Assembly (NCBI RefSeq): GCF_047663525.1
Contig: NC_092616.1
Location: 5,431,501 to 5,495,500, forward strand
DNA from: Anas platyrhynchos
Lineage: Eukaryota > Chordata > Aves > Anseriformes > Anatidae
DNA length: 64,000 nucleotides
Reading direction: 5' to 3'
Positions within the stretch are counted from its first letter, which is position 1; each line of letters begins with the position of its first letter. Shown piece after piece: positions 1 through 10,239 of this stretch. The notes under the pieces were generated by a model. It worked only from the letters and a program-made list of their open reading frames with translations, was not told the origin of the DNA and ran no database searches. The translations under genes and the position numbers were made by a program.

Positions 1-1074
1 ATACCTTCTGTGTTGTGCACTTATCCATGTGCCACACTCTCTTCAGAGGTGTACCTGTTCTAGTGTGGCCTTTTCCATTGCAGAAGGATGATGAGGAGTT
101 CTGGGCTGCAATGTAGAGATTCAGTGCAGAGATGATTCAGGTGAATATAGGTCTGGGATATATTGGCTGATAGAGGACCAACAGGGTCAGGCTTTGGAAG
201 AAGCCTGATGTGTTGTGAGGAAACCACAGATATTGGTAAATCCTCAGAAAAATAAAGGGTTCTATTTCAAGATAAAGCCAGAAAGGATGGAGAGAAATTA
301 GGACAGCTTTGACAATCATGGGGTCAGAGTGAGCTGGGAAAGTAAATGTGTGGTAATAGGATGCAGGGATGCAAGCACAGGTAGAGGAAAAGTTGGGACA
401 GGCTGTGGAGGGGGATGGCAGAGGGCCATTGTGGGGCTGGGGCCCCCAGTGTAACTGATGTCCTTAGGGCTACAGCTGCAGCCTCTTCCACTGAGGCTTA
501 CCAGCGGACACTGGTCCCTTACTGCCCCAGGGCCTTGTTACCTCCTCAACCCCACAGAGCATGGCAAGTGTCCTACCAGTGTCCTACACTCGGAATTACA
601 CACCCCCACATCACACTGCCCTTGCCAGAGCCCCGAGCAGCCCAGGAAGTGCACGATCCCCCTTCCCAGGGGATGCGCTCAGGCCTTGGCCATCCCCCTT
701 GGTGAAACACATCAAGGGCTTTCAGAGTAACTTCTCCATTTGATTTTCCACCTGTAACCAGTGCTTCTGATTTCCTCCTCCCCCTATCTCCCATGGACAG
801 GCACCTTGTCTGGTTATTTCCCTCGTGGTCTCTTCTGGGATGGCCCTCATCAGGGTTGGCCAACACCCTCAAACATTTGGGGGCTTGCTTCTGTCCTTTA
901 CTTCTTCAGAGACTTGCTTCAGGATCTGCAGTTCAGGAACTTGGCAGCAGAGGGCGAATCAACATGCAAAACTCCCTCACAAGCCAAGGCTTTGGGCATA
1001 ATTCTCCCGAAGTCCTCAATTCCTATGGGGTTCATTAGGGACATGCCAGGAATCTCCTTAAAGGGACTGACTTC
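1..1074. other. Intergenic DNA, no recognisable gene
   Basis: Several short overlapping open frames exist on both strands between about 137 and 1,040. None shows a known motif or plausible splice sites, and they overlap one another. I see no repeat family that I can name here. Confidence 0.5.

Positions 1075-1136
<62 letters not shown>
1075..1136. repeat. (AAT)n microsatellite
   Basis: About 62 bases of uninterrupted AAT trinucleotide repeat. It produces a poly-isoleucine run in an overlapping open frame, which is not a real protein. Confidence 0.97.
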
Positions 1137-1141
<5 letters not shown>

Positions 1142-1871
1142 ATAGGAAAGAATCTAAGAATCCCTTCTTTCTGCTGTGTGTTTTTTTTTTAGTTGTCTAC
1201 CTACAGATAAAATGATACCAGCAACCTCAAACTGATATTAATTCTGAATGTCTTCTAAGGGACTTTGAACATGTTTTTTAAAGACAGAAGGTCCTGTGTA
1301 TCTCCTAGTCCCAAATGGGTGCTTCAGCTGTTCCACGACATCCTTGAGGCAGCAGCAACATCTTTGTGGGCAACTGAATCAAGTCCTGAAGGACATTGTA
1401 GGCCAAATTGAATGTATGTGGAAAATTCCTTAATTTAATGTATTAAATTTGTAAGAAGACTTCAGTTTCAGAACTTTTTATGATTGTCCACAAATTCTCA
1501 CCTTTTTTTTCTTTAATAGGTCATGTACATGGACCAGCAAGATGATGACATCCCCCTTTATGTAAAGAAAAAAAAAAGCAACTCTTTCCAAAAATATATT
1601 TCTTCCCAGCACTTGGAAGGGAGATTATGTTCCCAGGACATGCACATATTGGCACATTTCACCTTTACATCTCAGGTCTAAGCAGAGCAGAGAGCAAGGT
1701 TAGAGAGGCTGGATACATCCTGCTTTTATCTCTTTGCTGTCAAGCAATGGCCACACCTGTGCTAGGACTTCCCTCACACATCCTTCCTGTTTATGAGCCA
1801 GCCAAATCTTTATGGTACACGTGGCAGACTCCAACCAATACCCAAAAGGCCAGAGCACAGACTTATCAGTG
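1137..1871. other. Intergenic DNA, nothing recognised
   Basis: AT-rich sequence with short A and T runs near 1,180, 1,505 and 1,568. No gene or named repeat could be supported. Confidence 0.45.
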
Positions 1872-2229
1872 AATCATAGAATCATTTAGGTTTTAAGTTT
1901 ATCCAGTCCTACCTTTAACCTAGCACTGCCCAGTCCACCATTAAAACATGTCATGAAGCCCTACATCTTCATGTTTTTTAAAGACCTCCAAGGATGATGA
2001 CTCAACTACTTCCCTTGGCAGCCTGTTCAAATACTTCACAACTCTTTCAGAGAACAAATTGTTCCTAATATCCAATCTAAACCTCCTCTGGTAGAACTTA
2101 GGTCTTATCATTTTGTCTTATCACTTGATGCTTGGGAAAACAGACCCACCCCAACTTCACTATAGCCCCATTTACAGTGATTGTAGAGTATGATAAGGTC
2201 TCCCCTGAACCTCCCTTTTAAGCCCAGAG
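1872..2229 (-). mobile_element. CR1 retrotransposon 3' fragment, minus strand
   Basis: The segment opens with TCATAGAATCA, the complement of the CR1 terminal repeat, and continues with the antisense CR1 3' region (for example the stretches meaning 'loose aggregation of failed splints' in no protein: they are the untranslated and terminal coding part, recognisable at GTTCCTAATATCCAATCTAAACC). It is a diverged, 5'-truncated, dead copy. It abuts a second CR1 piece in the opposite orientation at about 2,230. Confidence 0.8.
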
Positions 2230-2737
2230 CAGAGCCGAGGAAGGCAAATATGATCCCTGTCTTCAAGGAAGGCAAGAAGGAGGACATGGGAAACTAGAGG
2301 CCAGACAGCCCCTCCTCAGTTCCTGGGAAGGTGATGGAGCAGATAATCCTGGAAAACATTTCCAAGCACATGGAGGACAACAAAGTGATCAGGAGTGGTC
2401 AACATGGATTCACCAAGGGTTTCTTATGACTTACCAACTTGATAGCCTTCTCCAATGAAAAGACTGCCTTGGTAAGTGAGGGGAGAGAAGGGGATATTGT
2501 CTGCCTTGTCTTCAGAAAGGCTCTTGAGATGTCTCTCATAAGATCCTGATAGAGAAGCTGATGACGTCTGAGTAGAATGAGGAAGCAGTGAGGTGAACTG
2601 AAAAGTGCCTGGACAGTTGGGCTCACAGCCCTGGGGCACACAGTCTAGGTGGAGGTCAGTCACGAGCAGAGCAATGTGGAGTCAATATTGCATCCTTCCA
2701 GACCTCAACCATTTTGTAATTTTGTGATCCTGTGATA
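2230..2737 (+). mobile_element. CR1 retrotransposon fragment, plus strand
   Basis: It begins in the part of CR1 ORF2 encoding the reverse transcriptase fingers (GGCAAATATGATCCCTGTCT and following) and jumps after about 2,560 to a CR1 3' tail ending in TTTTGTGATCCTGTGAT. The reading frame is broken, and internal sequence is missing. It is an inactive LINE remnant. Confidence 0.8.
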
Positions 2738-3194
2738 TCTTTTCTGGCAAATCAGAATTGCTGGGCATCTCCCTGAAGTGCCAGGGCACTGATGTGTACA
2801 GTGTGTAGAAGAGAAGGAGTAACCAGAGTTCTGTGTGTGGTTACAGAGGTCTCATTTTGGATAGCAGAGATGGTGTGACAGCCCACAAGAGGAGTGCAGA
2901 CAGGAGTGGACAGGATTGTAAGGCACGGAGGGGGAGCAGACATTTCTATAGGAGAGCAGCAGCAATGCAAAGAGCTCTGCCATGGTGTTGTTGATGAATT
3001 CATGGCTTTGAATGAGCAGGCACACCAACATGGGTGACCTTGTAGTTGCTGTCACCTAGAGACCTCCTGTAAGGAAGAAGCAGCAGCTATGGCCTTCCTC
3101 AGAAAACTGGAAAATGTTTGCAGGTGCCATTCCTCACAGGGGAAGTTGAAACAAACAGATTTCTGCTAGAATACCAGCACAGCAGGGAACAAGC
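2738..3194. other. Intergenic DNA between CR1 pieces
   Basis: No gene could be supported. Short open frames on the minus strand near 2,752-3,055 carry no recognisable domain. Confidence 0.4.
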
Positions 3195-3812
3195 CATGTA
3201 ACGGGTTTCTCTAGGTCATCAATGTTAAATTTATGAGCAGTGTTATTCTTAGGCCAGCCAAAGGCCTCCTGGAGTTGAATCTGGCAAGGGACATGAAGAA
3301 CAACAAGAAAGACTTCTACAGGAAATGAATCAGTACATCAGGAGTGAAAGCAAGGCTAGAGAAAAGGCAGACCCACTGCTAAATGAAGGGAGGGCCCTGG
3401 TGGCAAAGGCCATAGGGAGAGCTGAGGCACTGCTCACTGCCCTCTTTGCTGCACTCTTTCCAACCTTGCCTTCTGGAATGGCAAGTCCGTGAGATCCGTG
3501 AGAGGGGTCTTATCCATATTAGATAAAGACAAGGCAGCCCAAGTCTTTTCTCTGGCACCCAGTGAGACAGTGGGCACCAAATGAAACATTGGTAATACCA
3601 TCTGAACACAGGAAAGCACTTCTGTACTGTGACTTTGGTTGATGAGTGGCACGGGTTGCTCAGAGAAGCTGTGGAAGCTACATCCCTGGGGGCAGTCAAA
3701 ACCCATTTGGACATGGAGTTGGACAACCTGCTCAGGCTGATCCTGCTTGGGGTTGGCCTAGGAAACCTCCAGAGCTCCCTTCCAGCCTCAAACGTTCTGT
3801 AGTTATGTGATA
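3195..3812 (+). mobile_element. CR1 retrotransposon fragment, plus strand
   Basis: The left part (about 3,240-3,480) matches the CR1 ORF2 linker between endonuclease and reverse transcriptase. The right part (about 3,580-3,812) matches the 3' end and finishes with CAAACGTTCTGTAGTTATGTGATA, a decayed CR1 tail (positions about 3,789-3,812). The middle of the element is deleted and no frame is intact. Confidence 0.8.
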
Positions 3813-5029
3813 CCTGGCAGTATTTCTGAGAACTTTTCTGTGGTACCTTAAATCAGAGTCCTCATGTCCATGGAACAGAGCTTGCTTTTAGGATGACTTC
3901 ACTCACTAGGTAACCCTGATGAGCAGAGGTTACAAAAGCAGGCAATGTCTCAACCCACAGCAGTGTCCCCAGCCACTGGGTCCACTGTGTAGCACCTTCT
4001 TCCTTGAGGATTATGAGTTGGAAGGAACCTTTTGAGGTCTTGGCCTGCCCTCAGATGGAGTAACTTGATGGTTAGATCACATTGGACTGTGCTTGGTTCA
4101 GCTCTCATGTTCAGAGGTGATTTTTTTCCTTAACATCATTTGAAATTTAAAATTTCCAGTGCTGAGCAGAGAAGCGCTCCAGAAGCTCCTTTCCACACCC
4201 AGGAAGGGAATAATGCACCCAGCAGTGCTCCTGAGAGAGGTCGGGACATAGGACAGGAGGCAGTGTGAGCTGCAGTTCCAGGCACTGATGCTGAGCCCTG
4301 GCTTTGGGGTCTCCCAGCAGGTGCTGCCAGTGCCTGCAGCCACCAGAGTCCCCCAGCCCTGTGGGTGGCACTGGGTCCGGTCCTGACCTATGGGAGCTGC
4401 TCTGGCTCCAGAGGGGCTGCCAGGAGCGCTGGGGCTGGTGCTGCCCACCCTCACATCCTGCCCCAGGTGTCTCTTGGTCCCTGGGATCATTGCTGTGACT
4501 GAGGGGAGAGGCCGGCCTGGCTGGGGCCTGGCAGTAGTTTTGGGGTGGTGGCCTTGTGGGAACTTGCTGCAGTGCTGTGGCTCCTGTCCAGAGGCCTGAC
4601 TCTGGGCTGGCCCAGCACCACTGCCCCACACACAGCCGCACATCCCAACAGGAGGAAGGAGCCAGACATCTCCAAGACCAGCTCCCACCTGGGATTTTGT
4701 ACTTTCCCTTTGGTTGATGCCACCAATACTGAGCTTTAAACAGAAAGCTCAGCCATCAAGAAGTGAAAAAGTCCCATTTAATTCATATACAGCTATTACT
4801 TTGCTACAAGAAAGTCCACATTGATACACACTTTTAAACAGGCTTGGACGGGCTTCATCTGACACAATGCATGTTCATTCCTTGATATCAGTGGTAGGAG
4901 TGAAAGGATTTGGGGGAGGGGTGGCTGAAAAGCAGAAGCACCAACAGTTAAAAATAATGAAATATGAAAACAAGACAAAATATAATAATGGAAAAGAAGG
5001 CAACACAAGGTTTGAATGGATACAGAGGG
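3813..5029. other. Intergenic DNA; GC-rich stretch at 4,150-4,690
   Basis: The GC-rich part is open in several frames on both strands at once, which reflects composition rather than coding. The last 230 bases are the 3' flank of the OR pseudogene that follows on the minus strand. No gene could be supported. Confidence 0.45.
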
Positions 5030-5722
5030 TCACCTGTGGAGAGATATGGGACATTTATGATTCCTGAAAAATGTCCATAAAAGCACTTTCAAAATAGCAT
5101 CCTTTAGTGCTTGCGTCCTCATGCTGTAGATGAGGGGGTTCAGTGCTGGGGGAACCACAGAGTAAAGAACTGCCACCACCAGGTCCAGGGCTGGAGAAAA
5201 GATAGAAGGGGGCTTCAGGTAGGCAAACGCACCAGTGGTGACTAACAAAGTGACCACGACCAAATGAGGGACACATGTGGAAAAGGCTTTGTGCCGTCCC
5301 TGCTCAGAGGGCATCTTCTGCACAGTCCTGAAGATCTGAACATAGGAGAGAACAATGAAAACAAAACAACCCAAGAACAGAAAACTACTAAATGTGAGAA
5401 GTCCAAGATCCCTATGGTAGGAATGCGAGCAGGAGAGCTTGAGGATCTTGGGGATTTCACAGAAGAACTGGTCCACAGCATTTTCTCCGCAGAGGGGCAG
5501 TGAAAATGTATTGGCAGTGTGCAGCAGAGCATAGAGAACCCCACTGCCCCAGGCAGCTGCTGCCATCTGGGCACAAGCTCTGCTGCTCAGGAGGATCCTA
5601 TAGTGCAGGGACTTGCAGATGGCAATGTAGCGGTCATAGGCCATGACAGTGAGAAGAGAATAGTCCGATGACATCAAAAAGACAAACAGAAATTCCTGTG
5701 CAACACATCCTGCATAGGAGAT
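5030..5722 (-). pseudogene. Olfactory receptor, OR14-like, 5'-truncated
   Basis: This is the 3' two thirds of an intronless OR gene, read from 5,722 down to a stop at 5,030. The frame starts abruptly at ISYAGC, at the top of TM3, and contains MAYDRYIAICK at the end of TM3, the second extracellular loop cysteines (FFCEIP), the TM5 motif LSYVQIF, the TM6 motif KAFSTCVPHL, and NPLIYSMR in TM7. The whole N-terminal half (TM1, TM2 and the loop between them) is missing: homology stops at about 5,722 and CR1 tail sequence begins. No good start codon precedes TM3. The remaining frame is open, so the truncation is the main lesion. It is closely similar to the intact receptor at 58,255-59,214. Confidence 0.9.
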
Positions 5723-5775
5723 GTCCCTTCAGAGGTCCCTTCTAACCTTAGCCATTCCAAGATTCTGTGAAACCT
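5723..5775 (+). mobile_element. CR1 3' tail at the OR truncation point
   Basis: CCCTTCTAACCTTAGCCATT followed by CCAAGATTCTGTGAAAC is the last part of a CR1 element in plus orientation. It meets the OR coding sequence directly and so marks the breakpoint that removed the receptor's N-terminus. Confidence 0.75.
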
Positions 5776-6229
5776 AAAGAAAACAGGGAGACAGGTAGCC
5801 TTGAGATATCAGAAGCAAAGGAGATAAGGGATGGAAGATAAAAAACAAAAAGGAGAAAAACAACTGCAGGTAGATTCCAGACTGACCTTTTGCTCATTAA
5901 GGGTCATTAACATATTAAAAATCACACCAATCAAAATGGTAATGTATGCTAATGTGGAATATGGTGTTTTCCCCACCTGCCTCCCAATACCCCTGCTCCC
6001 CCTGCGCCTGGTCCTTTGTAATGCACAAACTCAGTAGAGGAAAGTTAGGAAAGCTGAAACAGCCAATTAAAAGTAGCCAGAGAGAGAGTTTCTCAAGTTT
6101 GCTGTGTGTAAAAAATGGTGATTCAAGCTAGATGTATGCTTGCTTTACAAAAGTTCACTAAGAAACCTGACTCTGCAGAGTTCTATAATTACTTATTTAA
6201 TTAAAAGACCTTTGTGTGCATTCTGACTG
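5776..6229. other. Intergenic DNA, nothing recognised
   Basis: Short, AT-rich, with no coding signal or named repeat that I can support. Confidence 0.4.
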
Positions 6230-7055
6230 TACGTGCTTATTGGTGGGGCCAACGGGGCATGAACATACGGACAACACTTGCAGCCCATGGGTACCATGGC
6301 AGAGTAGATCTCCACACCACAGCCCGTGGAGGAGCCCCCGGTGGAGCAGGTGGATGTGGCCTGGAGGAGGCTGCAGCCCGTGGAGAGCCCCTACAGTAGC
6401 AGGGAATCTGGGGATCTGGGAGGAGCTGCTGCCTGTGGGACAGCAGTTTGCTCCTGACAGATGGACCCCATGGTTCGGACTCATGTAAGAGCAATTATTG
6501 AAGAGCTGCTGCCTGTGGGAAGTGCACACAGGATCTGTTTGGGTAGGACAGCATCCCATGGGAGGGATCCCATGCTGGAGCAGGGGCATAGAGTAACCCT
6601 GAAGGAGTGGTGGAGATGAAGCATCATGGACTAACTGCAGCCCCCATTCCCCATTCCCTATTCCCCTCAGCTACTTGGAGGGTCTCAGTAGAAGAGGATG
6701 TATGGAGGGCAAGGTGGGTTTTAGTTTGCTTGTAGCTCCTCATTATTCTAGTTTGCTGGTGATAGGCAACAAATTATATTAGTTTCCCTACGCTCATTCA
6801 TTTTTGCCCATGACAATAACTGGTGACTGTGACGATACAGGGGGTTGCAGTTGGACCAAATGATCTTGGAGGTCTTTTCCAACCTTCTATGACTCTATGA
6901 TTTCATGAAACTTGGTGGCTGATCTGATCTTACTAGGAGAACAAACCCTGAGCACTTTTCATCATATTTTCTCCCCCTTTTTCCTTTGAGAAGAAGGCGT
7001 CAGAGAGAGGTTATGGTGGAGTTGAGCTGCTTAGCAGAGTAAAACAACCATAGAA
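6230..7055 (+). mobile_element. Diverged solo LTR (avian ERV family 'A') with nested CR1
   Basis: Same family as the LTRs at 13,958-15,017 and 56,823-57,838: it shares the repetitive GC-rich section with 'GGAGCAG...CCCGTGGAG' phrases, then the AGGCAACAAATTATATTAG polyadenylation region, then the terminal part ending near AAAACAACCA. The 5' third is missing. A CR1 tail is inserted at about 6,838-6,905, splitting it. Confidence 0.75.
6838..6905 (+). mobile_element. CR1 3' tail nested in the LTR
   Basis: The stretch from TTGCAGTTGGACC to CTATGACTCTATGATTTCATG is the end of a CR1 element. Similar words (ACTGGTGACTG before, ACTTGGTGGCTG after) flank it, suggesting an imperfect target duplication in the LTR. 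It is therefore younger than the LTR. Confidence 0.8.
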
Positions 7056-7224
7056 GGCAAATGGGAGGGGTTCAGCACCAGAGCTGTGGCCATCCAAGGA
7101 TGGCATCTCAGCACCCAGGACATGATCTGATATCTCGCAGGGAAATCTGGCCCTGGATTTTCCATCTTTATGAGGATATGCAGAGCAGTGATTAAAACAG
7201 CCTTTGGGCTCAGAGCAGCCCTAG
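7056..7224. other. Intergenic DNA, nothing recognised
   Basis: Short unannotated spacer between the LTR and the duplicated block. Confidence 0.35.
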
Positions 7225-7430
7225 CATCAGGACTGTGAGGAATGTGTTAAAAATTCGTGTCCATAAAGAACAATTCTGTTTGAATCCTGTCTGCCTCTGG
7301 GTCCTGCACTGGCAATTTAATTCTTGAACCACAGATGCAGTGTGTCCCAGTCTCCCCCTCATTCTAGTCAATTTATCACGTCTTCAGAAAACACTCCTTA
7401 AATTTATGAACCTGTTTGCTTTTGTTATTC
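7225..7430. repeat. Duplicon left block, copy 1
   Basis: Nearly identical to 63,783-64,000 at the right end of the window (shared phrases include TTCGTGTCCATAAAGAA and GTCAATTTATCACGTCTTC). At the right end it directly follows the second satellite array, so this block marks the start of a repeated genomic module. The other copy carries a short internal duplication of the words around TTCGTGTCCATAAA. Confidence 0.9.
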
Positions 7431-7615
7431 CGGACTTCTATTTCTAACAGTTACAGCCTTTTTTCCTGTCTTCTTTGAGATTAACTTAACACTGCTATAG
7501 ATGTGTCTGTGAATGGCTGGGGAAGAATGTTTTAATTACTCGTGAAGCATCAGATAAGAAAGCTGTTTGTGTTTGATGTCTGGGAGTTTCAGAACAACTG
7601 ATAACAACTAGTGAC

Positions 7616-8089
7616 TGTTATGGGATACTATGAGGATCCTTGGTATCTGGCCAGGGGGGCCAAGAGATTAAGAGGAAGAAAAAAGAAGCTGAAGGACGGT
7701 TGGGAGACAAGACCTGCAGAGAGTGTACAGAGAGTGTTCCATAAACTTGGAATAGTGCCGAGTGAGTACAAAGGGTGAGAGGAAGACTACAAGCCTTCAG
7801 CATGAAAGACCCCTAGAGACCCCCAGAGGAGACTGATGCGCATGCTCCAGTAGGAGGAACTGGACCCCGGAAGCTAATTATAATAATCTATTTTTTGAGA
7901 AGTAGTAATGAATATGTATTAGTCTAGGAGCATAAAAATCAGCTGCTTGATGTAACTGGTGTGCATCCTGGTGGAGCAGAGACTCCCGGTGCACCCAGCG
8001 CTGTTTGCTTACCTCTATTCCTTTATATTCTTTTAATAAATCCTATTTTTTTATTTAATCCTAATTTGAATCCTGAGCCATTTATAACA
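7616..8089 (+). mobile_element. Solo LTR, ERV family 'B'
   Basis: A 474-bp segment bounded by perfect inverted termini TGTTAT and ATAACA. It contains a TATA-like ATAAAAAT near 7,933 and a polyadenylation signal AATAAA near 8,034, in the order U3-R-U5. The word GCACCCAGCGCTG resembles the R region of the ERV 3' LTR near 34,318, suggesting a related class. The flanks (GTGAC and GGACC) do not give a clear target duplication. There is no internal retroviral sequence, so it arose by LTR-LTR recombination. Confidence 0.75.
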
Positions 8090-8330
8090 GGACCCAAGAG
8101 TCCTGGCCACCCCATTGTCCCCTGAGCCCAGTGGGACCCTCAGGAAGGTCTCTCAGAGCAGCCACCAGCCCTCTCCAGCCCCCCACTTCCTCCCTCCCTA
8201 AGCCCAGGACTTGCAGTTTTTGACAGCTGACAGCAGATAAAGGAGGAGAGAAGGGTGGATATCTTTTGAATCATTTTAGTTCACTTTTTATTTTTCTTTT
8301 TTATTTTTTTTCTCACTGCTTCAGTCTGTT
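8090..8330. other. Intergenic DNA, nothing recognised
   Basis: Spacer between two LTR-derived segments, with a T-rich run near 8,280-8,312. Confidence 0.35.
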
Positions 8331-8517
8331 AATAAATATTACCTTAATCTCCCTACAGGGTCTGCTTCCATGACTGCAATTGATGAGTCATCTCCCTGTC
8401 CCTTGTATAAACACAGCAGCCCTTTCCAACTCCATTTTCTTTGTCTGTACCTTTCAGGAGCAGGGGTGAAAGGGTGGTGTGGTGGAGTTCAGCTGACCAT
8501 CAGTGTGAAACCACTGC
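8331..8517 (+). mobile_element. LTR fragment, family 'A' 3' end
   Basis: Starts at the polyadenylation region (AATAAATATTACCTTAATCT) and ends near GTGTGAAACCA, matching the last 190 bases of the family 'A' LTR. The rest of the element is absent. Confidence 0.7.
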
Positions 8518-8813
8518 AATGCTCAGACCTATTGCTGACACCAGCTTTGAAAGAAGAGGCAGGATTTCAGGCAGTGCATTGGAGAGATGCTGTTTTATTA
8601 AGCAGATGCTAAAGGAGAGTTGATGCTGACATGCAGGGAGGGAAAAACTGTGCAGAGTAAACAGAGCAGTTTAATACTTCAGGAGATGCTAGATGAATAA
8701 TAACCCTTTTTTTTCTAAGAAAGTAATAAATAGAAATGAAACTAAGGATAAAGATAAAAATACCAATATTCTTAATGAAACAAGTACCAGGCATTCAAAT
8801 TATATCCAGGAAG

Positions 8814-9677
8814 TCATTTGTGGAGAAAGAGGGGAAGTTTATCACCATTCAGAAATATCCATGATATTCCTTTCCTAATAGCACCCTTGAGCTCCTTGTT
8901 TCTCATGCTGTAAATGAGGGGATTGAATGTTGGGGGCACCACTGAGTACAGAACTGCCACCAAAAGATCCAAGGTTGGGGAGGAGATAGAAGGGGGCTTC
9001 AGATGCTCAGAGGGCATCCTCAGCACTGCCCTGAAGATCCGCACATAGGAAAAAAGAATGAAAACAAAACAGATAGCAACCATAAGTACCCAAATTTCCC
9101 TGAGGTAGGAGTGTGAGCAAGAGATTTTGAGGATCTGGGTGATTTCACAGAAGAACTGGTCCACAGCATTGCCTTGGCAGAGGGGCAGTGAAAATGTATT
9201 GGCCGTGTACAGCAGAGCATAGAGAACCCCACTGCCCCAGGCAGCTGCTGCCATCTGGGCACAAGCTCTGCTGCCCAGGAGGATCCCGTAGTGCAGGGGC
9301 TTGCAGATGGCAACGTAGCGGTCATAGGACATGACAGTGAGAACAGAAAGCTCTGTTGAAAACAAGACGACAATGAGAAAGACCTGTATAACACATCCTG
9401 AGTAGGAGATGGCCCTGGTGTCCCAGTGGGAATTGGCCACGGCTTTGGGCAGAGTGGTGGAGATGCAGCCCAGGTCGAGGAGGGCGAGGTTGAGGAGGAA
9501 GAAGTACATGGGGGTGTGGAGGCGGTGGTCACAGGCTGTGGCGGTGAGGATGAGGCCGTTGCCCAGGAGGGCAGCCAGGTAGATGCCCAGGAAGAGCACG
9601 AAGTGCAGAAGCTGCAGCTCCTGTGTGTCTGCAAATGGCAGGAGAAGGAACTTGGTGATGGAGCTGCTGTTGGACAT
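8814..9677 (-). pseudogene. Olfactory receptor, OR14-like, TM6 deleted in frame
   Basis: Intronless OR frame of 287 codons. I chose the start at MSNSSSIT (9,677) because the intact paralogue starts there; the frame is open upstream to 9,752 but that extension is not OR-like. It shows the N-terminal NSSS glycosylation site, GN in TM1, HTPMYFFL, MSYDRYVAICKPLHY at TM3, the extracellular-loop cysteines, SYVRIF in TM5 and NPLIYSMRN in TM7. Between RMPSE and LKPPS about 27 residues are missing compared with the paralogue at 58,255. These are the KAFSxCxPH motif and all of TM6. The frame stays open, but a six-helix receptor is very unlikely to work, so I call it a pseudogene. A functional truncated receptor or an assembly gap are the alternatives. 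Confidence 0.88.
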
Positions 9678-10239
9678 CTGATGCCTCTTGGCCTTGGGGC
9701 CTGTCCAAAGACAAAAGCACGTGGAAAACTTTGGGCAGACTTCTTTGAGCAAATCTCTGTCCTTTCAGCAACACCCTTCCCTTCTCACCCACCTCCACAA
9801 ATATTCACTTTCTCAGCAGCATCTTCATTCTCCGTTCTGGATGAAGCTCTGGTTTGTGCTGGCTGAGCACTGTTTGGAGCCACAACCTCTGCACATGAGC
9901 TCCATCGGATTCAGCACTGCTGGGAAAGGTGGTGACCCATTCTGAAATTCATAGTTTCATTCAGATGCAGTGTACCTATAATTCAGAGGGGCTGTTCAAC
10001 ATCCTACAGCAGGATAACTCCAGGAAAACCTCTGCTGGACGTTCATAAACCACAGTGACCTGAACAGAGACAGATTATTTCCCAGCACTAGGCTGGGACC
10101 AGAGCCATTTTGGCTAGAACAGCTTGGGCACTCTGCTCCCAGGGATGCACATCCAGAGCAGGACTCAGTATTCTGGTGTTCGAGCTCTATCTTTAAACCC
10201 ACTCCCCAGGGAATCTGAGGGGAATAGCAAGGGCAGGAT
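9678..10239. other. OR upstream flank, no gene
   Basis: Upstream region of the minus-strand OR. OR genes in vertebrates usually have noncoding 5' exons, but I cannot place one here. Open frames on both strands carry no recognisable domain. Confidence 0.4.

Noticed and set aside
761-1192. 143-codon frame with a long isoleucine run
   Set aside because: The run is the AAT microsatellite; no other feature suggests a protein.
4098-4688. 196-codon minus-strand frame
   Set aside because: Overlaps equally long frames on both strands in GC-rich DNA, with no recognisable motif or splice structure.
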